A stretch of 19,212 bases of DNA, from contig JAFHCF010000109.1 in assembly GCA_048497495.1 (NCBI GenBank), positions 1 through 19,212 of the forward strand, read 5' to 3'. Below the pieces are notes generated by a model. The model saw only the letters and a list, made by a program, of their open reading frames with translations. It was not told where the DNA came from and made no database searches. The position numbers were made by a program, and so were the translations under genes. Of the stretch, positions 1 to 7,120 are shown piece after piece (within the stretch, counting starts at the first letter, position 1; the number at the start of each line of letters is the position of its first letter). Origin of the DNA: JAFHCF01 sp048497495. GTDB lineage: Bacteria > Pseudomonadota > Alphaproteobacteria > Rhizobiales > Ancalomicrobiaceae.

Positions 1-34
1 ACGTCAGAGGAGGGGATTCCGGCGTGATCGTCGC

Positions 35-418
35 TCACTTGCCCTGGACGATCGTGCCGCCGCGCCGGGTCCAGTCGATCATCGAGCCGGAATAGTCGAC
101 GATGTCGGAGCGACCGACCGAGGGCAGCATCGAGGCGAGCTTGCCGGACCGGTTGCCCGAACGGCACATGATCACCACCGTCTTGTCGGCGGGCTTGGGC
201 AGCGCGGCCGGCGTCAGCGACGACAGCGGCAGGTTGACCGCGCCGGGCACGTGGCCGGCGACGTATTCGCTCGGCTCGCGAATGTCGACCAGGACGATCG
301 AGCCCTTCTCGAGCCCGGCGGAGACCTCCTCATAGGTGACGGTCTGGGCCGCCGAGGCCACGGCGACCGGCGCCAGAAGGCTGAAGACAAAGGCGAAAAG
401 GGGGATGCGAAGGCTCAT
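35..418 (-). CDS. Periplasmic single-domain rhodanese (sulfurtransferase-like protein)
   Basis: A 127-residue protein with a Sec signal peptide (residues 1 to about 24, a hydrophobic run ending in an ASA-type cleavage site) followed by one rhodanese domain. The active-site loop CRSGNRSG begins at Cys85, and the domain shows the usual VDIREPSEY (about 44-52) and GHVPGAVNLP (about 55-64) motifs. Single-domain rhodaneses carry a persulfide on this cysteine and move sulfane sulfur to thiol or cyanide acceptors; the signal peptide puts this one in the periplasm. The donor and acceptor here are unknown. The gene stands alone within the window, reading towards the left edge, so it may start an operon whose other members are outside. 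A perfect 8-bp inverted repeat lies about 66 bp upstream. Family assignment is certain, physiological role is not. Confidence 0.92.
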   Translation of the reverse strand: MSLRIPLFAFVFSLLAPVAVASAAQTVTYEEVSAGLEKGSIVLVDIREPSEYVAGHVPGAVNLPLSSLTPAALPKPADKTVVIMCRSGNRSGKLASMLPSVGRSDIVDYSGSMIDWTRRGGTIVQGK

Positions 419-767
419 TCGAAATCTCCGAGAAGACTGTCGTGGCGGCGCGCGCGACGGCGATGCGTCCGGGTTGCGGTCAGCATATCAGATTAGCCTG
501 ATATGATCACGCGCCCGCGTCGCGTTCATCTCCCCCTCACGTCCTGTTGATTGTTGCATCGCAGCATTGACATTGCACTGCAATAGAGCGACCAATCGTC
601 CTCCGGCACCGTCCACGCCCCGATGTCGCGTGACGAAGAGAACCGGTCGGACCCGAAGCGGTCCCCGAGCGATGGCACTCGAGACCTCGCGCCGGCCGCT
701 GTCGGCGCGATCGATCATCCCTCGGCACGCCGACGGCGTCGCCGTGCCCGCCCGCTGGAGACGAACC
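419..767. other. Gene-free region upstream of the rhodanese gene
   Basis: About 350 bases between the divergent rhodanese gene and the small gene at 768. Open frames crossing it on both strands have arginine-rich, low-complexity translations typical of chance frames in high-GC DNA. It contains two palindromes, the 8-bp-arm inverted repeat at 484-505 and a smaller symmetrical site ATTGCACTGCAAT at 572-584 next to a TTGACA at 567-572. I could not pair that TTGACA with a convincing -10 box. Confidence 0.5.
484..505. promoter_or_regulatory. Perfect inverted repeat, possible operator of the rhodanese gene
   Basis: CATATCAG, a 6-base spacer (ATTAGC) and CTGATATG form a perfect 8-bp inverted repeat in an AT-rich patch inside otherwise GC-rich DNA. 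It lies 66 bp upstream of the rhodanese start, where an operator would be expected. Several sulfur-responsive ArsR-family repressors bind AT-rich palindromes upstream of rhodanese genes, but this sequence does not match a site I know, and no regulator gene is adjacent in the window. Confidence 0.4.
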
Positions 768-968
768 ATGCTCGGAGCCGCCGACATCGAGGGTTGGGAC
801 GACGACGTCCGCGACGACGCCATCGCGCGATTGCGCCGCGCCGGCTGGGATCTGCGCGGCGAGGCGCCGACGTTTCGCCTGCGCCGGCTGCTCGCCCACT
901 TCCGCGCCGGCCGATCGCTCTCGACCGGCGAACTCGCCGAGTTGCGGCGATCGCTGGTGCGCGACTGA
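768..968 (+). CDS. Small hypothetical protein (66 aa)
   Basis: The ATG at 768 is preceded by GGAG at 757-760 with a 7-base spacer, a sensible ribosome binding site, and I prefer it to the in-frame start at 567 because residues encoded upstream of 768 look like random high-GC translation. The 66-residue product is highly charged, with an acidic start (IEGWDDDVRDDAIARL) and then a helix-prone Arg/Leu segment ending SLSTGELAELRRSL. No signal peptide, membrane segment or cysteines are seen. I do not recognise the family. The gene lies 188 bp upstream of the ABC importer operon on the same strand; a shared transcript is possible but not shown. Confidence 0.5.
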   Translation: MLGAADIEGWDDDVRDDAIARLRRAGWDLRGEAPTFRLRRLLAHFRAGRSLSTGELAELRRSLVRD

Positions 969-1156
969 ACCATCGCGAATACCCCGCGCCGGCATCCGCC
1001 GCCGCCTCGCCCCCGCCGACAGAGCCGCCATGAGCCGTGGCGCTTGACCCCGCCCTCTCCCATGGGGAAAGTAGCCACCCTTCGCGGCGGAGCCATTCTG
1101 TTCGCGTCGACTGTCTCGAACGTGGGAACCGCGTCGAGAGATGGGGGAGGAATGGA

Positions 1157-1993
1157 ATGAACTCGCTCGGCGTCACGTCCGACGGCCGCGAAGGCGCGAC
1201 CAGCGCCATCCGGCTCGACGACGTCCGCATCGCCTTCGCCATCAAGGGCCGACCGACCTACGAGGCGGTGGCGCCGACCTCCTTCGAGGTTCGCGAGAAC
1301 GAATTCGTCGCTGTCGTCGGCCCGACCGGTTGCGGCAAATCGACCCTGCTCAATGCCGTCGCCGGGCTGTTGAAGCCGGTCGCCGGCGCCGTCACCGTGC
1401 TCGGCAAGCCGCTTTCCGGCCTCTGCCGCGAGGCCGGCTATCTCTTCCAGCAGGACGCGGTGATGCCGTGGAAGACCGCCCTCGACAACGTCGCCCTCGG
1501 GCTCGAGGTCACCGGCCGGTCGCGCGAGGGGGCGCTCGCCGAGGCGCGCGAATGGCTGGTGAAGGTCGGCCTCTCCCGCTTCGAAGACCGCTATCCCCAT
1601 CAGCTCTCCGGCGGCCAGAGAAAGCGCGTCGGCCTCGCCCAGGTGCTGATTCGCCACCCCAAGATCCTGCTGATGGACGAGCCCTTCGGCCCGCTCGACG
1701 CCCAGACCCGACAGATCATGGGCAACCTGCTGCTCGACCTGTGGGCCGCCGACCGCAAGGCGGTGCTCTTCGTCACCCACGATCTCGAGGAGGCGATCGC
1801 GCTCTCCGACCGGGTGCTGATCATGTCGGCCGGCCCCAACGCCCGCGTCATCGGCGATCATCGCATCGACCTCGCCCGGCCACGCGACGCTTCCGACATC
1901 CGCCTCGACCCGCGCTTCCACGAGCTTCATCGCACCATCTGGGGCCAGTTGAAGGCGGAAGTGATCAAGACCTACGGCGAGGACGCCCGATGA
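1157..1993 (+). CDS. ABC transporter ATP-binding protein, nitrate/sulfonate/taurine type
   Basis: A 278-residue cytoplasmic ATPase that powers the importer encoded with the next two genes. All nucleotide-binding motifs are intact: Walker A GPTGCGKS (55-62), Q-loop Gln98/Gln99, signature LSGGQ (150-154), Walker B LLMDEP (171-176), D-loop around 180 and switch His208 (VTHDLEEA). The pattern VTHDLEEAIALSDRV is typical of SsuB/TauB/NrtD relatives. The start at 1157 is chosen because a strong GGGGGAGG lies 6 bases upstream; in-frame starts further upstream add a low-complexity leader. The stop overlaps the permease start in an ATGA, so the two are translationally coupled. The family covers sulfonates, nitrate, bicarbonate, pyrimidine precursors and aromatics, so the substrate cannot be named. 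Confidence 0.93.
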   Translation: MNSLGVTSDGREGATSAIRLDDVRIAFAIKGRPTYEAVAPTSFEVRENEFVAVVGPTGCGKSTLLNAVAGLLKPVAGAVTVLGKPLSGLCREAGYLFQQDAVMPWKTALDNVALGLEVTGRSREGALAEAREWLVKVGLSRFEDRYPHQLSGGQRKRVGLAQVLIRHPKILLMDEPFGPLDAQTRQIMGNLLLDLWAADRKAVLFVTHDLEEAIALSDRVLIMSAGPNARVIGDHRIDLARPRDASDIRLDPRFHELHRTIWGQLKAEVIKTYGEDAR

Positions 1994-2778
1994 ACCGGCT
2001 GAAGCTCCTCACCCTCCAGATCCTGGTCGGCGTCGTCGCCCTCACCCTGTGGTGGATCGGCTCGTCGGTGGAGATCTTCGGCGTGCTGCTCCTGCCGCCG
2101 TTCTTCTTCTCCACCCCCGGCGACGTCCTGGCGCGGGTGATCCGGATGTTCGCCACCGGGCTGATCTGGCGCCACCTCGGGATCACCCTGCTGGAGACGG
2201 CGCTGGCCTTCGGCATCGGCGCCCTCGGCGGCATCGTCTTCGGCTTCTGGTTCGCCCGAAAGCCGATGGTCGCCGCCGTCTTCGACCCCTATCTCAAGAT
2301 GGTCAACGCCCTGCCGCGCGTCGTCCTCGCCCCGATCTTCATGCTGTGGCTCGGCCTCGGCATCTGGTCGAAGGTGGCGCTCGGCGTGACGCTGGTGTTC
2401 TTCATCGTCTTCTTCAACGTCTATCAGGGCGTCAAGGAGGTGAGCCCGGTGGTGCTCGCCAACGCCCGGCTGATGGGCATGAACGAGCGCCAGCTCTTCC
2501 GCCACGTCTATTGGCCCTCGGCGCTGTCGTGGATGTTCTCCTCGCTCCACACCTCGGTCGGCTTCGCGCTGGTCGGCGCCGTGGTCGGCGAATATCTCGG
2601 CTCCTCCGCCGGCCTCGGCTACCTCATCCATCAGGCCGAGGGCGTCTTCGACATCGCCGGCGTCTTCGCCGGCATGTTCGTGCTCGCCGTCTTCGTCCTG
2701 ATCATCGACTGGGCGGTCACCGTGATCGAGGATCGCCTCCTCGTGTGGCGGCCGCAGAGCACCATCGGCGACACCTGA
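1990..2778 (+). CDS. ABC transporter permease, SsuC/TauC type
   Basis: A 262-residue inner-membrane protein of the BPD_transp_1 family with about six hydrophobic segments (roughly 8-26, 66-90, 108-125, 128-145, 187-205 and 224-245). The cytoplasmic EAA-type coupling loop is visible at about 157-173 (LANARLMGMNERQLFRHV), where the ATPase docks. The length is normal for SsuC/TauC proteins. The ATG at 1990 overlaps the ATPase stop codon (ATGA). The binding-protein gene follows after a 118-base gap containing hairpins. Only one permease gene is present, so the channel is presumably a homodimer, as is usual in this family. Confidence 0.92.
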   Translation: MNRLKLLTLQILVGVVALTLWWIGSSVEIFGVLLLPPFFFSTPGDVLARVIRMFATGLIWRHLGITLLETALAFGIGALGGIVFGFWFARKPMVAAVFDPYLKMVNALPRVVLAPIFMLWLGLGIWSKVALGVTLVFFIVFFNVYQGVKEVSPVVLANARLMGMNERQLFRHVYWPSALSWMFSSLHTSVGFALVGAVVGEYLGSSAGLGYLIHQAEGVFDIAGVFAGMFVLAVFVLIIDWAVTVIEDRLLVWRPQSTIGDT

Positions 2779-2794
2779 TCCCACCACCACCCCC

Positions 2795-2871
2795 GGGCCG
2801 AGACCTCGGCCCGAGACCCGAAGAAGGGCCGAGACCTCGGCCCGAAGTCCGACGAGACCGCGGAGTCGGTC
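2795..2871 (+). repeat. Tandem intercistronic hairpins between permease and binding-protein genes
   Basis: GGGCCGAGACCTCGGCCC occurs twice, at 2795-2812 and 2826-2843 (31-base period), each a perfect 8-bp-arm palindrome about a central AC. A third hairpin, GACCG-CGGAGT-CGGTC, follows at 2856-2871. None has a U-tract. Their position just before the binding-protein gene, which ABC importers need in excess over the membrane subunits, fits an mRNA-processing or stabilising element. That role is inference; the structure itself is read directly. Confidence 0.7.
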
Positions 2872-2896
2872 CGAATTTCAACGAAGGGAGAAACCC

Positions 2897-3925
2897 ATGA
2901 AGCGACTGGGCATCATCGTGGCGGCCGGCCTCGCCGCCCTCGGACTGGTGGCGGGCGCCGCCTTCGCCGCTCCGCCGGAGAAGCCGAAGCTCGAGCTCGG
3001 CGTCGGCGGCAAGCCGCTGCTCTACTACCTGCCGCTGACCCTGGCCGACCGTCTCGGCTACTTCAAGGAAGAAGGCCTCGAGGTCACCATCAACGACTTC
3101 GGCGGCGGCTCCAAGGCGCTCCAGGCGCTGATCGGCGGCTCGGTCGACGCCGTCACCGGCGCCTATGAACACACCATGCGCATGCAGCAGAAGGGCCAGA
3201 ACATCACCTCGGTGATCGAACTCGGCCGCTTCCCCGGCATCGTGCTGGCGGTCGCCAAGGCCAAGGCCGACAAGGTCAAGACCGTCGCCGACCTCAAGGG
3301 GATGAAGATCGGCGTCACCGCGCCGGGCTCCTCCACCCACCTGACCACCATCTACGAGATGGTCAAGGCCGGCCTCACCCCCGAGGACGCCTCCTTCATC
3401 GGCGTCGGTGGCGGCGCCTCGGCCGTCGCCGCGGTCGAGAAGGGCAACGTCGACGCCATCTCCCACCTCGATCCGGTGATCTCCAAGCTCGAGGCCGACG
3501 ACGCCATCAAGATCCTCGTCGACACCCGCACCGAGGCCGGCACCCGCGCCGTCTTCGGCGGCACCAATCCGGCGGCGGTGCTCTATCTCAAGGCCGACTT
3601 CGTCAAGGCCAACCCCAACACCGTCCAGGCCCTGACCAACGCCTTCTACAAGACGCTGAAGTGGATCGAGAAGGCGACGCCCGACGAGATCGCCGCCGCC
3701 GTGCCGGAGGACTATTGGCTCGGCGACAAGGCCCTCTACCTGCGCGCCACCAAGGCTTCGATCCCGACCTATTCGAAGACCGGCCTGATCCCGGCCGAGG
3801 GCATGGAGTCGACCCTGAACTTCCTGACCGCGACCGACCCGGCCGCCTTCAAGGACGCCAAGATCGATCTCGCCCGCACCTTCGACCCGACCTTCGTCAA
3901 GAAGGCGGCCGAGACGATCAAGTGA
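2897..3925 (+). CDS. ABC transporter substrate-binding protein, SsuA/NMT1-like
   Basis: A 342-residue periplasmic binding protein with a clear Sec signal peptide (about 1-25, AFA-A-type cleavage). It is followed by the NMT1/SsuA-like fold: an opening strand ELGVGG, PLTLADRLGYFKEEGLEVTI, the loop GGGSKALQALIGGSVDAV and the hinge strand KIGVTAPGSS. It delivers its ligand to the permease encoded just upstream. An SD-like AAGGGAG lies 7-8 bases before the ATG. Binding-pocket residues do not identify the ligand. Nothing in the neighbourhood (rhodanese, alpha/beta hydrolase) fixes it, and sulfonate, nitrate or an aromatic acid are all possible. A strong stem-loop closes the operon 7 bases after the stop codon. 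Confidence 0.92.
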   Translation: MKRLGIIVAAGLAALGLVAGAAFAAPPEKPKLELGVGGKPLLYYLPLTLADRLGYFKEEGLEVTINDFGGGSKALQALIGGSVDAVTGAYEHTMRMQQKGQNITSVIELGRFPGIVLAVAKAKADKVKTVADLKGMKIGVTAPGSSTHLTTIYEMVKAGLTPEDASFIGVGGGASAVAAVEKGNVDAISHLDPVISKLEADDAIKILVDTRTEAGTRAVFGGTNPAAVLYLKADFVKANPNTVQALTNAFYKTLKWIEKATPDEIAAAVPEDYWLGDKALYLRATKASIPTYSKTGLIPAEGMESTLNFLTATDPAAFKDAKIDLARTFDPTFVKKAAETIK

Positions 3926-3931
3926 CGAGAC

Positions 3932-3962
3932 GGCGTGGGCGGCGAACGTCGTCGCCCACGCC
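3932..3962. terminator. Stem-loop between convergent genes, probable bidirectional terminator
   Basis: GGCGTGGGCG at 3932-3941 pairs perfectly with CGCCCACGCC at 3953-3962, and three inner pairs can extend the stem to 13 bp around a 5-base loop. It fills the 63-base gap between the binding-protein stop and the convergent hydrolase stop. No T-run follows on either strand, so classical intrinsic termination is not certain, but the place and strength suit a shared transcript end. Confidence 0.7.
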
Positions 3963-3988
3963 TCGCCACCGTGACGCGCACGCCCCCC

Positions 3989-4693
3989 TCACGCCCAACG
4001 CAACAAGATCTCCGCCAGAGCCGCCGGTTCGCTCACCATCGCGTCGTGGCCGGTCTTCATCTCGATCACCTGCCAACCGGGCTCCGATCGCACCCGGCGG
4101 CGCGAGCGGTCGATGGTGGGAAGCGCCGGGTCGGTGCAGTCGATGAAGCTGCGCGGCCAGCGCCGCGCCCGCGCCGGATCGAAATCGATCGGGTCGTCGT
4201 AGAGCGCCGGCGGCTGCAGCGTCATCCGCCGCGCCACCCAGTCGGCATCGGCGCCGGAAAGCCCGAAGACCGCCGGATCGGCCGGCGGCAGCCCGCCCGC
4301 CTCGGCGATCACCGCGCGCCGCGCCGTCTTGGTCTCCTCGGTCTGGCCGGTCGACCAGCTGTCGCCGGGATCGGGAATGCCGGCGTCGAGATAGACCAGC
4401 CGCTTCAAGGCGTCGTCGCGGCTCAGCCGATCGGCGACCTCGGTGACGACGTTGCCGGCATAGGAATGGCCGACCAGCACGGCGCCGACCATCTCCTCCG
4501 CCTCGATCACCCCGAGGACGTCGGCGACGTGGGTTTCGACGCGAATGTCGGGCGAGAACAGATGCGCCCGCTCGCCGAGCCCGGTCAGCGTCACCGCGAA
4601 GGCGCGATGCCCCGCCGCCCAGATCGCCGGCACCACCCGCCCCCAACACCACGCCCCATGCCAAGCCCCGTGCACCAGAACGAAATCGGTCAC
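3989..4693 (-). CDS. Alpha/beta-fold hydrolase (esterase-like)
   Basis: A 234-residue cytoplasmic hydrolase. The N-terminal strand and oxyanion loop VLVHGAWHGAWCW (5-17) and the nucleophile elbow GHSYAG with Ser77 are clear. The likely catalytic His is His216 (KTGHDAM), and the acid is probably in FIDCTDPAL (about 183-191). The HGAWHGAWCW start resembles plant methylesterase/hydroxynitrile-lyase relatives (MES-type) and bacterial esterases of the same branch, so ester hydrolysis is likely but the substrate is unknown. The start is GTG at 4693, set by GGAGGAG just upstream and by the family N-terminus; longer in-frame extensions translate tRNA-proximal non-coding DNA. The gene stands alone and converges on the ABC importer. 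Confidence 0.88.
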   Translation of the reverse strand: MTDFVLVHGAWHGAWCWGRVVPAIWAAGHRAFAVTLTGLGERAHLFSPDIRVETHVADVLGVIEAEEMVGAVLVGHSYAGNVVTEVADRLSRDDALKRLVYLDAGIPDPGDSWSTGQTEETKTARRAVIAEAGGLPPADPAVFGLSGADADWVARRMTLQPPALYDDPIDFDPARARRWPRSFIDCTDPALPTIDRSRRRVRSEPGWQVIEMKTGHDAMVSEPAALAEILLRWA

Positions 4694-4868
4694 GTCTCGT
4701 CTCCTCCACGAGCCCCCTCGGCGCATCCGAGCCGGCCGCGTGTCGAGTAGACACCGTCGCCTCGCCGCTTTCCAGCGAATCGCCCGCCGCGAGCGGCATT
4801 TCCCGCGCGCGGCGGGGAAACCGGCGCTTCGAGGATCGACGGCGCGCATGATCCCCTGTATTCCCTCT

Positions 4869-4896
4869 TTGCCTGCGGCGCGATCCGCGCTATACG
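4869..4896 (+). promoter_or_regulatory. Probable sigma70-type promoter of the tRNA-Arg gene
   Basis: TTGCCT at 4869-4874 and TATACG at 4891-4896 are separated by 16 bases, placing a start near 4903, about 33 bases before the mature tRNA. It is the only good -35/-10 pair seen in this intergenic stretch. Confidence 0.5.
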
Positions 4897-4935
4897 CACC
4901 GACATCCACCGCCGCTTCGCAGCGCGCGGCGCAAA

Positions 4936-5012
4936 GCACCCGTAGCTCAGCTGGATAGAGTGTCGCCCTCCGAAGGCGAAGGTCACAGGTTCGAATCCTG
5001 TCGGGTGCGCCA
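4936..5012 (+). tRNA. tRNA-Arg, anticodon CCG
   Basis: The 77-base sequence folds as a full cloverleaf. The acceptor stem is GCACCCG with CGGGTGC, the D arm is GCTC/GAGT, and the anticodon stem TCGCC/GGCGA carries the loop CTCCGAA (anticodon CCG, reading CGG arginine codons). The T arm is ACAGG-TTCGAAT-CCTGT, the discriminator is G, and CCA is encoded at 5010-5012. The DEAD-box helicase gene begins 77 bases downstream. I see no integrase gene or direct repeat of the tRNA 3' end nearby, so there is no sign of an integrated element at this tRNA inside the window. Confidence 0.97.
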
Positions 5013-5089
5013 CTTTCTCGCTTCGTCGATCCGACCGCGGCCGAACCGACGCTGCCCGCCGACCCGTCGTCGGCGGCGTCCTCTCGATC

Positions 5090-6880
5090 ATGGACTTCAC
5101 ACCAGTGCCCTTTTCAAAGACCCATCCGACCCTGGCGCGGGCGCTCGGCGAGCGCGACTATTCGCAGGCCACCCCGGTGCAGGCCGCCGTCCTGGCGCCG
5201 GACGCCGACGGGCGCGACCTGCTGGTCTCCGCCCAGACCGGCTCCGGCAAGACCGTCGCCTTCGGTCTCGCCATCGCTCCCGATCTGATCGGCGACGCCG
5301 CGGTCTTGGGACAGGCCGGCGCGCCGCTCGCCCTGGTGATCGCGCCGACCCGCGAACTCGCCCTCCAGGTCGAACGCGAGCTCGCCTGGCTCTACGAATA
5401 CGCCGGCGCCCGCATGGTCTCCTGCGTCGGCGGCATGGACCCGCGCGCCGAGCGCCGGAGCCTGGGGCTCGGCGCCCACATCGTCGTCGGCACGCCGGGG
5501 CGCCTGCGCGACCACATCGAGCGCCACGGGCTCGAGCTCGCGAGCGTCCGCGCCGTCATCCTCGACGAGGCCGACGAGATGCTCGACATGGGCTTCCGCG
5601 AGGACCTCGAGTTCATCCTCAAGGCGACGCCGGTCGAGCGCCGCACGCTGTTGTTCTCGGCGACGCTGCCCAAGGGCATCGTCCACCTCGCCCAGAGCTA
5701 CCAGCGCGACGCCCAGCGCATCGCCGTCACCGGCGCCACCAAGGCCCACGCCGACATCGAGCACCGGGCGATCCGCGTCGTGCCGAAGGAGATCGAGGCG
5801 GCGGTGGTCAATCTCCTGCGCTATTACGACTCGCCCGCCTCGCTGGTCTTCGCCAACACCCGTGAGGCGGTGCGCCACCTCCACGCGACGCTGCAGGAGC
5901 GCGGCTTCTCGGTCGTCGCGCTGTCCGGCGAGCTCGGCCAGCACGAGCGCAATCTCGCCCTCCAGGCGCTGCGCGACGGCCGCGCCCGCGTCTGCGTCGC
6001 CACCGACGTGGCGGCGCGCGGCATCGATCTGCCCAATCTCGATCTCGTCGTCCATGCCGACCTGCCGCACGACCGCGAGGTGTTCCAGCATCGCTCGGGC
6101 CGCACCGGGCGCGCCGGTCGCAAGGGCATCAGCTGCCTGCTGGTGCCGGCGCCGCGCCGCCGCCGCGCCGAGCGCCTCCTGATGGATGCCGGCGTTCGCC
6201 CGATCTGGGGCGGCCCGCCGACCGCCGACGAGATCCGCGCCCTCGATCGCGAGCGGCTCGCCGTCGATCCGTTGATCGCCGAGCCACTCGACGACGAGGA
6301 TCGCGACTTCGCCCGCCTGCTGATGGAGACCCGCTCGTCGGAAGAGATCGCCGGCGCCCTGGTGCGCCTGTGGCGCTCGCGCCTGCCGGCGGCCGAGGAC
6401 GTCGTCGATCCGATCGAGAACGATCGCGGCAAGCGCGACCGTTTCGAGACCGACGAACGGCGCGAACGCGGCCCCCGCGACGAGGGCGGCACGCAAGCCG
6501 TCGGCGTCTGGTTCCGCGCCGACATCGGCCGCGCCCAGAACGCCGATCCCAAGTGGGTCCTGCCGATGCTGTGCCGGCGCGGCCGCATCGACCGCGCCGA
6601 CATCGGCACCATCCGCATCTTCGATCAGGAGACCCGCTTCGAGGTGCGCGACGCCGTCGCCGCCGAGTTCGCCGCCAACGCGCGCAAGCCCGACGACGAG
6701 AACATCTCGATCATCCCGGCCGAGAATCTGCCGGAACCGGCGCCGCGCGAACGCGGCCCCCGAGGCCCGCGCGCCGATCGCCCCCGTGACGACAGGCCCC
6801 GCGACGACCGCCCGCCCCGCCCCCATCGCGGCAAGCCGACCGGCAAGCCGGGCGGCCCGCGCAAATACGAACGCGGCTGA
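5090..6880 (+). CDS. DEAD-box ATP-dependent RNA helicase with DbpA-type RNA-binding domain
   Basis: A 596-residue helicase that remodels RNA duplexes, probably in ribosome assembly or RNA decay. RecA domain 1 has the Q motif (ATPVQ, 27-31), motif I AQTGSGKT (48-55), Ia PTREL (86-90), Ib TPGR (135-138), DEAD (159-162) and SAT (190-192). Domain 2 has TDVAARGID (about 305-313) and motif VI HRSGRTGRAG (334-343). A DbpA/CsdA RNA-binding fold follows at about 468-545 (VGVWFRADIGRAQNADPKWVLPMLC), then a disordered tail rich in Arg, Asp, Pro and Gly. This layout is that of DeaD/CsdA and DbpA; the disordered tail favours DeaD/CsdA-like, but assignment to one is uncertain. No strong SD precedes the ATG. 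A small hairpin (6879-6893) overlaps the stop codon. Confidence 0.92.
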   Translation: MDFTPVPFSKTHPTLARALGERDYSQATPVQAAVLAPDADGRDLLVSAQTGSGKTVAFGLAIAPDLIGDAAVLGQAGAPLALVIAPTRELALQVERELAWLYEYAGARMVSCVGGMDPRAERRSLGLGAHIVVGTPGRLRDHIERHGLELASVRAVILDEADEMLDMGFREDLEFILKATPVERRTLLFSATLPKGIVHLAQSYQRDAQRIAVTGATKAHADIEHRAIRVVPKEIEAAVVNLLRYYDSPASLVFANTREAVRHLHATLQERGFSVVALSGELGQHERNLALQALRDGRARVCVATDVAARGIDLPNLDLVVHADLPHDREVFQHRSGRTGRAGRKGISCLLVPAPRRRRAERLLMDAGVRPIWGGPPTADEIRALDRERLAVDPLIAEPLDDEDRDFARLLMETRSSEEIAGALVRLWRSRLPAAEDVVDPIENDRGKRDRFETDERRERGPRDEGGTQAVGVWFRADIGRAQNADPKWVLPMLCRRGRIDRADIGTIRIFDQETRFEVRDAVAAEFAANARKPDDENISIIPAENLPEPAPRERGPRGPRADRPRDDRPRDDRPPRPHRGKPTGKPGGPRKYERG

Positions 6881-6956
6881 GGCGGGAAGCCTCGCCGGCT
6901 CGTTTCCAGGTGTGGCGATCCAGAATCGCCGCCTGGACCACATGGTTCGGTGCGCG

Positions 6957-7072
6957 ATGCTTCGAGACGGCGTCCTCTGGACGCCTCCTCAGCATGAGGC
7001 GTCTATTTTATTCGAAAATTTGACAAAGCCTCATGGTGAGGAGCGCCCCCTTCGGGGCGCGTCTCGAACCAT
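6957..7072. repeat. Pair of inverted intergenic palindromic repeats
   Basis: Element A (6957-6999) begins ATGCTTCGAGACG and ends CTCCTCAGCATGAGG. Element B (7029-7072) begins CCTCATGGTGAGGAG and ends CGTCTCGAACCAT. B is the reverse complement of A with a few differences and a different central hairpin (GCGCCCC-CTTC-GGGGCGC in B). The pair encloses a 29-base AT-rich spacer, so the whole could fold as one large cruciform. Repeats of this type (TTCGAGACG...CTCCTCA.CATGAGG) are, from memory, scattered between genes in Bradyrhizobium and relatives. They lie between the helicase and the convergent reductase gene. Confidence 0.75.
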
Positions 7073-7073
7073 C

Positions 7074-7118
7074 GCGCACGAGCCCCCTGCGCACGAGCCC
7101 CCTGCGCACCGGCCCCCG
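7074..7118. repeat. Short tandem repeat, 15-bp unit, about three copies
   Basis: GCGCACGAGCCCCCT occurs exactly at 7074-7088 and 7089-7103. A third, degenerate copy (GCGCACCGGCCCCCG) runs to the end of the reductase gene. It follows directly on palindromic element B. The size and number suggest slippage rather than a functional array. Confidence 0.75.
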
Positions 7119-7120
7119 CC

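Noticed and set aside
1037..1156. N-terminal extension of the ABC ATPase
   Set aside because: The extra 40 residues are low-complexity and outside the family; the start at 1157 has a strong SD.
488..1930. 480-codon minus-strand frame across the ABC ATPase
   Set aside because: It covers the region antisense to a complete ATPase and a non-coding stretch, with repetitive Arg/Gly/Glu-rich composition.
4936..5012. tRNA as an attachment site for an integrated island
   Set aside because: No integrase gene, no second copy of the tRNA 3' end and no composition change are seen on either side within the window.
5114..6943. 609-codon open frame on the minus strand opposite the helicase
   Set aside because: All DEAD-box motifs lie on the plus strand; the antisense frame is low-complexity and has no recognisable family.
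7074..7118. CRISPR-like array
   Set aside because: Units of 15 bp are contiguous with no spacers and the third copy is degenerate; this is a simple tandem repeat.
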